DNA of 64,000 bases from UBA5078 sp040384465. Its GTDB lineage: Bacteria; Pseudomonadota; Gammaproteobacteria; Pseudomonadales; Pseudohongiellaceae. Below, in pieces: positions 27,224 to 36,141 of the stretch; position 1 is the first letter of the stretch, and the number at the start of each line of letters is the position of its first letter. Location: the NCBI GenBank assembly GCA_040384465.1, contig JAZKJF010000015.1, positions 62,001 through 126,000 of the forward strand, read 5' to 3'. Position numbers and translations under genes: made by a program. The notes below the pieces were generated by a model. It was given only the letters and a program-made list of their open reading frames with translations. It did not search any database and had not been told where the DNA came from.

Positions 27224-28942
27224 ATGGATGCAGTAACAATCAATAATTTCTTCCTTATCGGCGCAGTGCTGGTCGCTTTCAGTGTCATGCTCAGTGCGTT
27301 CTCTTCCCGATTGGGCGTCCCTATCCTGGTCATCTTTCTCTGCGTCGGCATGCTCGCAGGTGAAGATGGAATCGGGGGAATTCTCTTCGATGATTATCCG
27401 CTCGCTTATCTGGCGAGCAACCTGGCGCTGGCCATCATTCTGCTGGACGGCGGAATGCGGACCCGGGTTGAAACCTTCAAGGTTGCACTCTGGCCCGCAC
27501 TGTCACTGGCAACCGTCGGCGTCTTGCTGACGACAGTGCTGACAGGACTGTTAGCCGTCGAACTGTTTGACATCACCTTGCTGGAAGGTCTGCTGCTGGG
27601 AGCCATTGTCGGTTCGACGGACGCAGCGGCAGTGTTTTCGCTGCTGGCAGGGCGAGGCATCAACGAGCGCGTGGGAGCGACGTTGGAGATCGAGTCAGGC
27701 AGCAATGACCCGATGGCTATCTTTCTGACAATCACACTGATCGAAATGCTGGCTTCAGGTCAGGATGGGTTCGGTTGGTTTTTCCTCGTGAATCTGCTGC
27801 AGGAGTTTGGCATTGGCTCCGTCATGGGACTCGGTGGGGGTTGGTTACTCCTGCAACTCATCAATCGTGCGAGCCTGGCGAATGGACTCTACCCCTTGCT
27901 GGCAGTCAGTGGTGGTATTCTGATCTATGCGCTGACGATCAAGCTGCATGGCAGCGGCATTTTGGCGATTTTTATCTGCGGTCTGATTCTGGGGAATAAC
28001 CCGGTTCGCAGCCGCCCCTCGATTGTCAGTATCTTTGACGGTCTAGCCTGGCTGAGTCAGATTGCCATGTTCCTGGTGCTTGGTTTGCTGCTGACGCCGA
28101 GTAACCTGTGGGCGATTGCATTACCCGCGCTGGTATTGGGATTGTGGATGATTCTGGTGGTTCGGCCTATCGCCGTCTGGACCAGTCTGGCACCGTTCCG
28201 CTATTTCAAGTGGCGTGAGCGCTGGTTCATCTCATGGGTAGGTTTGCGCGGTGCGGTGCCGATTGTGCTGGCTGTGTATCCGATCATGGCAGGCTTGCCC
28301 AACGCCCAGCTCTTCTTCAATGTAACCTTCTTCCTGGTGTTGGTCTCCCTGCTGCTGCAGGGCGGCACCATTGCGGTGGCTGCGCGGCTTGCCAAGGTGG
28401 AGTTGCCACCTGAACCCGCGCCGGTGTCGCGCTCAGGCTTGGAAATCCATCCGACCAGTCAGTGGGAAATGTTTGTCTACGTGCTGGATTCGCAGCAGTG
28501 GTGTATCGATTCCGAATTGCGTCTCTTGAAGATGCCGGAGGGCACGCGCGTGGCTGCCTTGTTCCGAGGGCGCGAATTGCTGCACCCCAATGGCAGCACG
28601 CGCTTACTGGAAGGAGACATTCTCTGCATCATTGGCCATAACCATGATCTGCCTGCGCTGGGTAAGTTGTTCAGCCATCCACCGACTTCGGATGCGGATA
28701 ACTGGTTCTTCGGAGATTTTATCCTCGACGCCAATTCCCGTTTGATGGACCTGGCACCCGTCTATGGTTTGTCGCTGCAGGACTGCAACGGAGAGCTGCC
28801 TATCGGAGAGTTTTTCAGCCAGAAAATGGGCGGCAAACCGGTGCTCGGCGATCATCTGGAGTGGCAGGGTTTTATCTGGTCTGCTGCGGAGATGGATCAT
28901 GGGCGTATCCTCAAAGTCGGATTGAAGGTCGCGCAGCCCTGA
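27224..28942 (+). CDS. nhaP2: K+/H+ antiporter, NhaP2/CvrA type
   Basis: 572-aa inner-membrane CPA1 antiporter that exports potassium for protons. The N-terminal transporter region has about 12 membrane segments, with GSTDAAAVFSLLAGRG and the ESGSNDPMA motif carrying the essential aspartates. A cytosolic TrkA_C-like domain follows (about 400-480), with a C-terminal CorC/HlyC-like regulatory region to the end. The start at 27224 has GGAG 7 nt upstream and gives the conserved MDAVTINNFF. It sits behind the REC-EAL gene, but joint function is not established. Confidence 0.9.
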   Translation: MDAVTINNFFLIGAVLVAFSVMLSAFSSRLGVPILVIFLCVGMLAGEDGIGGILFDDYPLAYLASNLALAIILLDGGMRTRVETFKVALWPALSLATVGVLLTTVLTGLLAVELFDITLLEGLLLGAIVGSTDAAAVFSLLAGRGINERVGATLEIESGSNDPMAIFLTITLIEMLASGQDGFGWFFLVNLLQEFGIGSVMGLGGGWLLLQLINRASLANGLYPLLAVSGGILIYALTIKLHGSGILAIFICGLILGNNPVRSRPSIVSIFDGLAWLSQIAMFLVLGLLLTPSNLWAIALPALVLGLWMILVVRPIAVWTSLAPFRYFKWRERWFISWVGLRGAVPIVLAVYPIMAGLPNAQLFFNVTFFLVLVSLLLQGGTIAVAARLAKVELPPEPAPVSRSGLEIHPTSQWEMFVYVLDSQQWCIDSELRLLKMPEGTRVAALFRGRELLHPNGSTRLLEGDILCIIGHNHDLPALGKLFSHPPTSDADNWFFGDFILDANSRLMDLAPVYGLSLQDCNGELPIGEFFSQKMGGKPVLGDHLEWQGFIWSAAEMDHGRILKVGLKVAQP

Positions 28943-29022
28943 ATTCCGGGCTGACAAGCTGGAAGTTATTCTGCCGTGGCAGGGTCACTTACCACCAACC
29001 GAAAATCCACAAGGAGGACTGC

Positions 29023-30036
29023 ATGTCCATATTGATCCAACTCCGACGTTCTGTCGGATTTCTTGCCGCCACTGTGCTGCTGACAGGCAGCAGTTTTGTC
29101 ATGGCGCAAGGCTCTACACCGCCTGCTGAACCACCTGCCGATTGGGGGCCAGTGTCTTCCACGCAAGAAGAAATACCCTACCCCCATCCCGTACAGTATC
29201 TGGACGTCAGTCACTTCGGTCAGGACGGCCGCATGGCCTATATGGACGTCGCTCCGGTGGGCAACGCCAACGGTCAGACAGCGATGCTGTTTCACGGAAT
29301 GAACTTTGCGGGCAAGGGCTTCGAGGTGACCATCACGGCGCTGAGCGAAGCGGGTTTCCGCGTGCTGGTGCCGGATCGCATTGGCTACGGTCGTTCTTCC
29401 AAGCTGGATATTCCTTACAATCTGCACATATTCGCACTGGACTCCAAGCGCCTGCTTGATCACCTGGGAATCGATAAGGCAGCAATCGTCGGTCATTCCA
29501 TGGGAGGAATGGTCGCGAGCCGTTTCGCTATGACTTACCCCGATGTGACGACTCATGTGGCGCTTGTGAACCAGATCGGTCTGACGGACCAGCGTACGGG
29601 GCGTGCCTGGACGGACATCGAGACTCTCTACCAATTCACGCTGACCAACACCACTTATCAATCGATTCTGCGCAACCACATGAGTTATTACCCGGAGTGG
29701 AAGCCTGAGTATCTGGAATGGGTGCGTTACCAGTATGGCCAGACGCTGATTGGTGAGTGGCCACTGCTGGCCAGAATCCGAGCCTGGCAACAGCACATTC
29801 TTTATTTCGACCCCGTTGTCTATGATTGGCAGCATATCAAGGCCAAAGCACTGGTGATCGGTGGTGCCGATGATGCGCTGACACCTAACTATGCTGCATT
29901 GGCGCAACACGTGTCGGAGACAATTCCAGAGGCCGAACTGATTCTTTACCCCGGCATCGGACACAATCCGCATTTCGAGATACCCGAGCAATATCACGCA
30001 GATTTGATCGCTTTTCTTGGCTCTGCACCCCTGTAA
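29023..30036 (+). CDS. Exported alpha/beta hydrolase
   Basis: 337 aa. Signal peptide with cleavage near VMAQG (residue 30). Alpha/beta-hydrolase fold with oxyanion region LFHGMNFAG (89-97), nucleophile elbow VGHSMGG (Ser159), acidic residue in GADDALTP (about 283-284) and histidine in GIGHNPHF (His314). This resembles epoxide hydrolase or haloalkane dehalogenase-like and carboxylesterase branches; the substrate is unknown. A perfect AAGGAGG lies 5 nt before the ATG. It ends with a strong terminator, so it is probably its own transcription unit despite the unknown exported protein gene behind it. Confidence 0.86.
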   Translation: MSILIQLRRSVGFLAATVLLTGSSFVMAQGSTPPAEPPADWGPVSSTQEEIPYPHPVQYLDVSHFGQDGRMAYMDVAPVGNANGQTAMLFHGMNFAGKGFEVTITALSEAGFRVLVPDRIGYGRSSKLDIPYNLHIFALDSKRLLDHLGIDKAAIVGHSMGGMVASRFAMTYPDVTTHVALVNQIGLTDQRTGRAWTDIETLYQFTLTNTTYQSILRNHMSYYPEWKPEYLEWVRYQYGQTLIGEWPLLARIRAWQQHILYFDPVVYDWQHIKAKALVIGGADDALTPNYAALAQHVSETIPEAELILYPGIGHNPHFEIPEQYHADLIAFLGSAPL

Positions 30037-30051
30037 GAAAGCAGTGTCACT

Positions 30052-30090
30052 GAATCCCGGAAGCGGTGCCTTCCGGGATTCCTTCTCCTT
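30052..30090 (+). terminator. Rho-independent terminator after the alpha/beta hydrolase gene
   Basis: A 12-bp stem (GAATCCCGGAAG at 30052-30063 with CTTCCGGGATTC at 30070-30081), 6-nt loop, and pyrimidine-rich tail CTTCTCCTT with few consecutive T residues. Confidence 0.75.
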
Positions 30091-30248
30091 ATAAATTGAC
30101 ACATTTACAGGATGGACTTCCTCTGCAGGGGCTTTTATCCTTCACACAGCCCCCGGCTGGTTTACGGAGGCGGCGTGCTGCCGCCGGTGAATTCAGAAAG
30201 CTCGGGAAACAGAATATCGAATCAACTCTCCCATTAACGGAGTTCAGA

Positions 30249-31382
30249 ATGTTCAGACAAGCCTTGCAAAAAATGTTGCCGGTCGTGGTATGTGCCGGTT
30301 TAGTCATACCTGCTTCTCTGCAGGCTCAAACCAGCGAATCAATTCTGCATAGCCGGTTCCCCGAACTGGCCAATTACCTGAACGTCGCGGAGGTGCTGCA
30401 GGCAGCAGTCTTCGATGAGGTGGCGTTGACAAATCAGTCTACTGAAGCAGAGATTGGCAAAGGGTTGCTGCTGGATGCCATCGTAGAGCTTCAGGAAGCT
30501 GAGTTCTCGCATTACCACACGTCTGCAAACCACCTTGCCATGCTCGGGCCACATCGGCTCTTCGAAAGCCGTGCGACTCCTGGCCTGCAGGCCATGGTGC
30601 GGACTGAATTCAGTGCCGAGGAAGTGCAGCGACTTCTGGAGGCTAACGGCAGCATTCCTCCCAAGGCAGTTGCAGTCTTGACCAGAGGTCGTGAGTTCGC
30701 GGATACCCTTTTGGAAATCTATCTCGACAACTCGATTTTTGACAAACACACCGCCGTCGATGCCGCGCTGACCGAATACTTGAGCAATGATGAACTGTCG
30801 GTGGCAGCAGCCCCCAAGTCTGCCGATCTGCTGTCCGAACACCCCTATGCCTACGCGTTCAGGGTCGGCTTTCCACAACTGAGCGGAATGACCTGGGCTT
30901 CGCAGTGGATGCAACTGGCAATGCTGGAGATCACTCTGACGGCCGCCAGCGATGCTGACCTGGAGGCTGGAATGCAAGGTGTTGCCGATATTTACATCGA
31001 CAAGATCGCCCGTGCTCACGGCAGCATGATTTCGCTGCCAACAGACATTCCCACCATGCCGGCGATTGCACCCAATCTTTACAGCTTCCACCCTGGCGCA
31101 GCGTATGTGCTCGATAACATTTCGGCATTGAAAGTCGTCATTGGTGATGTGCTTGCACATCCAAATGTCCCGGACCGTGGTGCTGCCATTGATGAAATGC
31201 TGCTGAAATTCACCGACAAAGATGAGTATATGGACAACGAGATGAGCTACCTGACCTTCGTATTGCGTGGTGGCATCTTCAATCAGGGTGGGCCTGCTCT
31301 TGGTGGTATGGAACAGTCTGAGCGTAACCGTTCAAGGGTTGCGACTGAGCAGGGGCACGTCAGCAACTACCCAATGCAGTAA
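30249..31382 (+). CDS. Exported protein of unknown function
   Basis: Not recognised. 377 aa with a clear signal peptide (about 1-27, ending SLQAQ), so periplasmic or secreted. The rest is predicted mainly helical, with several His residues (HYHTSANH near residue 90, HPYAYAF near 200) and no cysteine pair or heme motif. GGAG lies 7 nt before the ATG at 30249. Its stop is 45 nt before the start of the redoxin-cytochrome gene on the same strand, so the two are likely co-transcribed, and it may serve the same periplasmic redox process as a partner or substrate-binding protein. That is inference from position only. Confidence 0.7.
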   Translation: MFRQALQKMLPVVVCAGLVIPASLQAQTSESILHSRFPELANYLNVAEVLQAAVFDEVALTNQSTEAEIGKGLLLDAIVELQEAEFSHYHTSANHLAMLGPHRLFESRATPGLQAMVRTEFSAEEVQRLLEANGSIPPKAVAVLTRGREFADTLLEIYLDNSIFDKHTAVDAALTEYLSNDELSVAAAPKSADLLSEHPYAYAFRVGFPQLSGMTWASQWMQLAMLEITLTAASDADLEAGMQGVADIYIDKIARAHGSMISLPTDIPTMPAIAPNLYSFHPGAAYVLDNISALKVVIGDVLAHPNVPDRGAAIDEMLLKFTDKDEYMDNEMSYLTFVLRGGIFNQGGPALGGMEQSERNRSRVATEQGHVSNYPMQ

Positions 31383-31427
31383 GTGGCGCAGCGTTGCCGT
31401 AATACCCTATTTTCGAGGCTGTATATT

Positions 31428-33125
31428 GTGAACACCAGAGTCAAGCTCCTCAGTTTCAGCGTCATGCTCGGTCTCGCTGCGAACGGTGCCAATGCGGCAC
31501 TGGACCGCACTGGCGATTTCGCGCTGATGGACAGCGACGGCAAGTTTCACCAGTTGAGTCGTTATCAGCATAGACAGGCGGTGGTGTTGATGTCCTATGC
31601 CGCGAGCTGCCAGAACATGGACAGCATGGTGGCGGACTACAAAGCACTGCACACACGTTATGCAGGGCAGGGGATCGAGTTTCTTCTGATTGATTCCCAG
31701 GATCGCGGCCGCAGCGAATTGGCGGCACTTGACCTGGGTTTGCCGATTTTGCAGGACACCGGACAGTTGATCTCTGAAGCACTTGGATTAACGGTTGCTG
31801 GTGAGGTGCGCGTTCTGAATCCAGACCGCATGTCGCTTTTCTACAGCGGTGCGGTTGGCAGTGATCTCGACCAGACCTTGACTGCACTGTTGGCCGGACC
31901 TGTTCGTGATACGGTCAAGACCAGTGGTGGTGATGGGTGTGCTTTGAACTTCCCTGTGCGTGATGCGCACAAGGAGAAAGTCCCGGACTATGCCACCGAA
32001 GTGGCGCCCATCATCATCGAGAATTGCGTTGAATGTCATCGACAGTGGGGCGCCGGTCCTTTTGCGATGGATCGCCATGTCTCGCTGCTGGGCTGGTCGC
32101 CGATGATTCGCGAAGTGATCTTGAACAAACGAATGCCGCCCGCTCAGATAGATCCTGATGTCGGCCATTCGACCACTGCCCGTTACCTTTCTACGGAAGA
32201 TATCCAAACGGTTGTGCATTGGATCAATGCAGGTGGTCCGCGCGGCGAAAGCCCGACCGACCCGTTAGCCGAACTCAAGTTTGAAGAGAAGCAACCATGG
32301 TTGATCGGTGAGCCAGACCTGATCATCAGCACTCCGCTGCAGAAAGTGCCCATCAATGGCATCCTTGAGGACGTCTATCTGGATCTCGAACTACCGTTTA
32401 CCGAAGACACCTGGGTGCGTGCGGTACAGTATCAGCCCACTGGCAACGGTGCTCTCCATCAGATGGTGGCGTACGTCACTGCACCAGGAGAGGACTTTTG
32501 GGGCGAGGAGCGTAGCAGCACTCACACCACGCGCCGGTTCCTGGAGAGCTATTCCCCAGGACGTCCCGTGGTTGCCGAGTTTGCGGAAGGCTCCGGATTG
32601 TTTATTCCGAAAGGTCACAAGCTGTCGATGCAGTTCCAGTATGTCGGCATGGGCGCAGAGCTGAACAGCATTACCGAGATTGGTTTGTATCTGGCGGATA
32701 AAGCGGACGGTGACCTGCAAGAGCGACTCGTACAGACCGTGTCCGCGCAGTTTGTGCTACCGGCCAATGAAAACGACATTCCTATGCAAGCGGAGCATGT
32801 CTTTGCCGAAGATGTCGTTATCACGGGCGTCAGAGCGCGTATGAATGAGCGTGGCAAGAATGTGAAGTTTACTGTCGAGCGTCCAGACGGAACTACAGAG
32901 GATATTCTCAGCATTGCCGCTTACAACTACGCCTGGCAGCCTCATTATGTGCTCGCTACTCCGGTGAAGGTTCCAGCAGGCAGCCGTGTTGTCGTGTCAG
33001 GTGCGTTTGATAACTCTGTATCGAATCCATTCAATCCTGATCCGATGGAAGAGATCGCTTCGGGAGTGACGAGCGAAGATGAAATGTTTACCGGTTACCT
33101 GACCTATCACAAGGATCAGCATTGA
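31428..33125 (+). CDS. Redoxin / heme-c / PHM-like fusion protein with degenerate copper sites
   Basis: 565 aa, exported (signal peptide to about residue 23, ANA). A thioredoxin-like domain (about 24-155) has one cysteine (Cys61) in place of the usual pair. A short heme-c segment follows with CVECH (200-204) and likely axial Met236 in RMPP. The C-terminal two-domain fold resembles type II copper ascorbate-dependent monooxygenases (about 290-565), ending NPFNPDP and EDEMF. Compared with the family, the HH pair is H344-Q345, the H-x-H pair is R469-A-R471, and only Met553 is kept, so catalytic copper binding looks lost. The GTG at 31428 with GAGG upstream gives the signal peptide; the longer reading to 31383 does not. 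It is converged upon by the intact paralogue at 33254. Confidence 0.82.
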   Translation: MNTRVKLLSFSVMLGLAANGANAALDRTGDFALMDSDGKFHQLSRYQHRQAVVLMSYAASCQNMDSMVADYKALHTRYAGQGIEFLLIDSQDRGRSELAALDLGLPILQDTGQLISEALGLTVAGEVRVLNPDRMSLFYSGAVGSDLDQTLTALLAGPVRDTVKTSGGDGCALNFPVRDAHKEKVPDYATEVAPIIIENCVECHRQWGAGPFAMDRHVSLLGWSPMIREVILNKRMPPAQIDPDVGHSTTARYLSTEDIQTVVHWINAGGPRGESPTDPLAELKFEEKQPWLIGEPDLIISTPLQKVPINGILEDVYLDLELPFTEDTWVRAVQYQPTGNGALHQMVAYVTAPGEDFWGEERSSTHTTRRFLESYSPGRPVVAEFAEGSGLFIPKGHKLSMQFQYVGMGAELNSITEIGLYLADKADGDLQERLVQTVSAQFVLPANENDIPMQAEHVFAEDVVITGVRARMNERGKNVKFTVERPDGTTEDILSIAAYNYAWQPHYVLATPVKVPAGSRVVVSGAFDNSVSNPFNPDPMEEIASGVTSEDEMFTGYLTYHKDQH

Positions 33126-33168
33126 GTCTGATTGGTTGAAGGTTGCAGTTCGTTGTTATCGGTGACGC

Positions 33169-33214
33169 ATAAAAAAAGAGGGGAAGATCAATTGATCTTC
33201 CCCTCTTTTTTTAT
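33169..33214. terminator. Bidirectional terminator, perfect palindrome
   Basis: A 46-bp perfect inverted repeat with no loop, centred between 33191 and 33192: A-run, GAGGGGAAGATCAA, and its exact complement ending in seven T residues. It has A- and T-tracts on both sides, so it terminates in both directions between the convergent genes at 31428 and 33254. Confidence 0.93.
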
Positions 33215-33253
33215 CTGAGCACCGGGTTTGCACCCGGCGCTCGTCTTTAGAGC

Positions 33254-34642
33254 TTACTGACCAGCAACTGAACGCTGCTTGGCTGCTTCACGCTGGGCAA
33301 CGATTTCGTCGAAGCCGGCTTGGTCGAGGTGAGTTACCGCGATCCAGGCGTGAGTCATTTCGTCTGCTGTACGGCTGCCTTCAACTACCCAGAAATCTGG
33401 ATCTGGGTTGTTCGGGTTGTTGGCAGTGTTGTCGTACCACTGCTTGATGACCAGAACTGCGCCAGTTGGGAGCAGAGGAGCAACATCTTCTTCGTACAGG
33501 TGGCTGTGGTGCCAGGTAGCACTCCAGTTGGACACTTGGCTGATCTGCTCAGTGCGGCCAGTCGCTGGGTAGAAAATCTCCAGAGACGCTTGACGCATAC
33601 GCAGGTGGCCGTGTGGCTGGAAGCTATCGATACGCACAGGGTGATCGAACGAGTGGAAGCCCTGAGTCATGGCAGTGCCATTCGGAGGAACAATCAGCTC
33701 GCCCATGTTGAGTCTGTACAGACGCAGATCCTGTTTGTACTTGGCCACTTCTTCGAAGCCTTCAGGGTGCAACCATACGCCGATTTCAACAACGTTATCT
33801 TCGATCATGGTGCCCGGAGCTGTTGCACCGACACCGCCTGGGAAGAGGTGGATGTCCCAACGAATGCGCGCATTCGCTGGCAGAGTGCGGCAGACGCCTT
33901 CAGGAGCAATCTCGCCCCACTTGCCCATCGCGTACTCGGTGAACATACCGTAGTCTTCGTACTCGCCAGTTTCCTCATTCATGACTTCCACGTTTGAGTT
34001 GGCATGGTGTACAACTGCCTTGGCAGCGCCAGCCGGCTTCACTTGAATCGCCTTGATGCAGCGGTCAGTAGTCAGGCCAGTCATGACGTAAGGACGGTGC
34101 CACATGTCGTTACCCAGAGCAGGAACGTCAATCGGGGCAGAATCCAGAACCAGGTTTGGCTCACCGAACTGAGCAGCGAAGCTCCACTCGTCAGCAGGTG
34201 GCAGGTCGGCTACTGGGTGACTGCGATCGCCCCAATCTCCTTCCGGTGCTCCTTGTTGAACCCAAGCAGTGATCGTGTCGATCTCGCTCTGTTCGAGTCT
34301 CCAGTCGCCTTGCAGCTCCTGAATGCCGATGCCGTGGTCGTATGCGTAGGGAGGCATTTCCCTGTTTTCAACTCGGTACTGAATGAGCGGCGCCCAAGGA
34401 CGGACTTGCTCATAGTTGGTGAGTTGCATTGGGCCGACACCGCCTTCGCGGTGGCAGACCACACAGTTATCAGTGATGATCTGTGCAACGTGATCGGCAT
34501 AAGTCACTTGACCTGCGTCAATTGACAGAGCACCGGATTGAGCCTGAACTTGGGCTGTGAGCCCCAGAGCAGCAAGGACTGTCAAGCCAAGAATGGCTTT
34601 CCCTGTGCGCTGTTTCTGTTTCCAACACTGCATTGTTCTCAT
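33254..34642 (-). CDS. Heme-c protein with PHM-like (copper type II monooxygenase) fold, ligands intact
   Basis: 462 aa. Signal peptide to about residue 35 (QVQAQ). Heme-c motif CVVCH (60-64) with GVGPM after it and Met96 in REMPP as probable axial ligand. The monooxygenase-like region (about 155-440) keeps candidate copper ligands: His212-His213, His265, His344-x-His346 (PHGHLRM) and Met429 (ADEMT), plus the signature YDNTANNPNNPDP. Family members with known chemistry hydroxylate a C-H bond using ascorbate, but this bacterial branch is uncharacterised. The ATG at 34642 has a GAGGAGAGGA Shine-Dalgarno. It is the convergent counterpart of the degenerate paralogue at 31428; a promoter at 34678 is visible. 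Confidence 0.84.
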   Translation of the reverse strand: MRTMQCWKQKQRTGKAILGLTVLAALGLTAQVQAQSGALSIDAGQVTYADHVAQIITDNCVVCHREGGVGPMQLTNYEQVRPWAPLIQYRVENREMPPYAYDHGIGIQELQGDWRLEQSEIDTITAWVQQGAPEGDWGDRSHPVADLPPADEWSFAAQFGEPNLVLDSAPIDVPALGNDMWHRPYVMTGLTTDRCIKAIQVKPAGAAKAVVHHANSNVEVMNEETGEYEDYGMFTEYAMGKWGEIAPEGVCRTLPANARIRWDIHLFPGGVGATAPGTMIEDNVVEIGVWLHPEGFEEVAKYKQDLRLYRLNMGELIVPPNGTAMTQGFHSFDHPVRIDSFQPHGHLRMRQASLEIFYPATGRTEQISQVSNWSATWHHSHLYEEDVAPLLPTGAVLVIKQWYDNTANNPNNPDPDFWVVEGSRTADEMTHAWIAVTHLDQAGFDEIVAQREAAKQRSVAGQ

Positions 34643-34677
34643 GATCCTCTCCTCGTAATTGGGTACGCAGTGGTCGC

Positions 34678-34707
34678 AATGTAATTCGACGGCCTGCGCT
34701 TTGTCCA
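34678..34707 (-). promoter_or_regulatory. Candidate sigma-70 promoter of the heme-c/PHM-like gene
   Basis: On the minus strand: -35 TGGACA (34707-34702, 5 of 6), 18-nt spacer, -10 TACATT (34683-34678, 4 of 6). The predicted start lies about 28 nt before the ATG at 34642. Confidence 0.45.
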
Positions 34708-34742
34708 CTGCTTCAACGATTTCTATGCAACGAATTGTGACG

Positions 34743-34786
34743 AAGGCCCGGCAGCCCCGTGTTTACTGGGCTGCCGGGCCTTCTTT
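34743..34786 (-). terminator. GC-rich hairpin after the gene at 34819, probable terminator
   Basis: A 15-bp perfect stem (AAGGCCCGGCAGCCC at 34743-34757 with its complement at 34768-34782) and 10-nt loop. The tail on the minus side has few T residues, so efficiency is uncertain. It separates 34819-35784 from 33254-34642. Confidence 0.6.
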
Positions 34787-34818
34787 GCCCTGCAGATTAC
34801 TGACTGAAAACCCGACTA

Positions 34819-35784
34819 TCAGGGGGTTACAGTGATCTTTTGATACATGTTGCTCCAGCAGCACTGGTCGGCTTCTGTACTGTCAGTCGCATCCCAGTTA
34901 TCTACCATCGTGCGGATCATGTAGTCGCCAGGCTCCGTGAACGTTGCGATAACGCTTGCAGTGCCTTTGCCGCCACTGATTTTGGTTTCGCTAGGGCCGG
35001 CAGGGACCGCGCCACGACGGGCCGCTGCTTCGCTCACAGGCTCCGGCTCAGGAGAAGACGGATGACGTTCAAATGTCACTGCAGCACCAACCGGGCCCTG
35101 GAACTTGCTCCAGTACACGCGGAGTGGGATACCTTTGGCGTTGCGGTCGTCGGTCATGTCACGCACTGAAGGGTCTTCAGTGTTGATGCTCAGTGTCACA
35201 GGAGCGCCAGCTTTCACAGTCAGCACTTCTTCAACGTAGATGCCCATTGGATCTGCGCCTCTCGGGCCGCCTTCTGTGGCCCAGATGGTCGGTGCTACTG
35301 AGCCTGCTGGACGTGGCTTTTTGTCGAGTGTGTATCCCATTTTGCCGCGACGGCCTGGCACTTTCAGGATCTCGTTTTCACCGGATTTGATATGCCACCA
35401 GACTTCGCCATCGCGCATGGAGGCAGGAACGGTGACTGTGAACACGCCAGTATGACGGCCTGTCTGGAAAGTAGTGGGCTGAACGCCATCGAACTCAGCA
35501 GGTTCAATGTAGTTTCCTTCACCCAGTGCGGTCTCGACGACTTCACCAGTGTTACGGTTCAGGTATCCGAAGGAATAGGTGATTGATCCGTCTTCGTTCT
35601 CATAAGCACCTTCGAAAACCGGGATCACCGTCAAACCGGTAGGGGTAGTCAGACCCAGCAGGCGCTGGTTCTTATCACCCAGTGGCGACAGGGGTGTTTG
35701 GGCGTGGGCGGGCATTATACTGGCCAGTGCCACCAGGAAGAATCCCAGTGTAAGGCCTGCAATTGTCCGATTATTCATTTTCAT
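34819..35784 (-). CDS. Exported protein of unknown function linked to the heme-c/PHM-like cluster
   Basis: 321 aa with a signal peptide (about 1-29, PAHAQ). The N-terminal part has the segment FEGAYENEDGSITYSFGYLN and VPASMRDGEVWWHI, followed by two beta-rich, Ig-like regions; the C-terminal end has a Cys-Cys pair (ADQCCWSNMY). I recognise this as a family seen beside similar periplasmic heme proteins, but no function is known to me. The start at 35784 follows GGGAGAGAAAG; a second ATG six bases later is possible. The region 35785-36141 upstream (357 nt) holds no gene and no element I can support, apart from room for this gene's promoter. Confidence 0.72.
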   Translation of the reverse strand: MKMNNRTIAGLTLGFFLVALASIMPAHAQTPLSPLGDKNQRLLGLTTPTGLTVIPVFEGAYENEDGSITYSFGYLNRNTGEVVETALGEGNYIEPAEFDGVQPTTFQTGRHTGVFTVTVPASMRDGEVWWHIKSGENEILKVPGRRGKMGYTLDKKPRPAGSVAPTIWATEGGPRGADPMGIYVEEVLTVKAGAPVTLSINTEDPSVRDMTDDRNAKGIPLRVYWSKFQGPVGAAVTFERHPSSPEPEPVSEAAARRGAVPAGPSETKISGGKGTASVIATFTEPGDYMIRTMVDNWDATDSTEADQCCWSNMYQKITVTP

Positions 35785-36141
35785 CGACTTTCTCTCCCAG
35801 AGTACCATTGCGTTATCTTGTTGAAACGAGCGTCACGTGCGCAATTGAATCAGGACTTGAGCGCTCCCGCAAGCATCCTGAGTTCCTATCGCCTTTCTAC
35901 CCCCGGCAGTTGTGCTCGTTTCCCTGTTGTTTTTCTCTTTTTTTTGCAGGTCCAGCATTTGTCTTCATTTCACCATTCCCTGGTGGCGCCAGGCACGGTA
36001 ATGGTCCAGCCGTGAAGGCGTAAAGCTATTTCTGAATCGTGGCGCGATTATTCATCAAAAGCGCCTGCGGCATCAAGGTGGCCGGATCATTATATGACTT
36101 AGATCAAGCGCCCCGGTGTTTCTAGCTGATGGCGATGGCCT

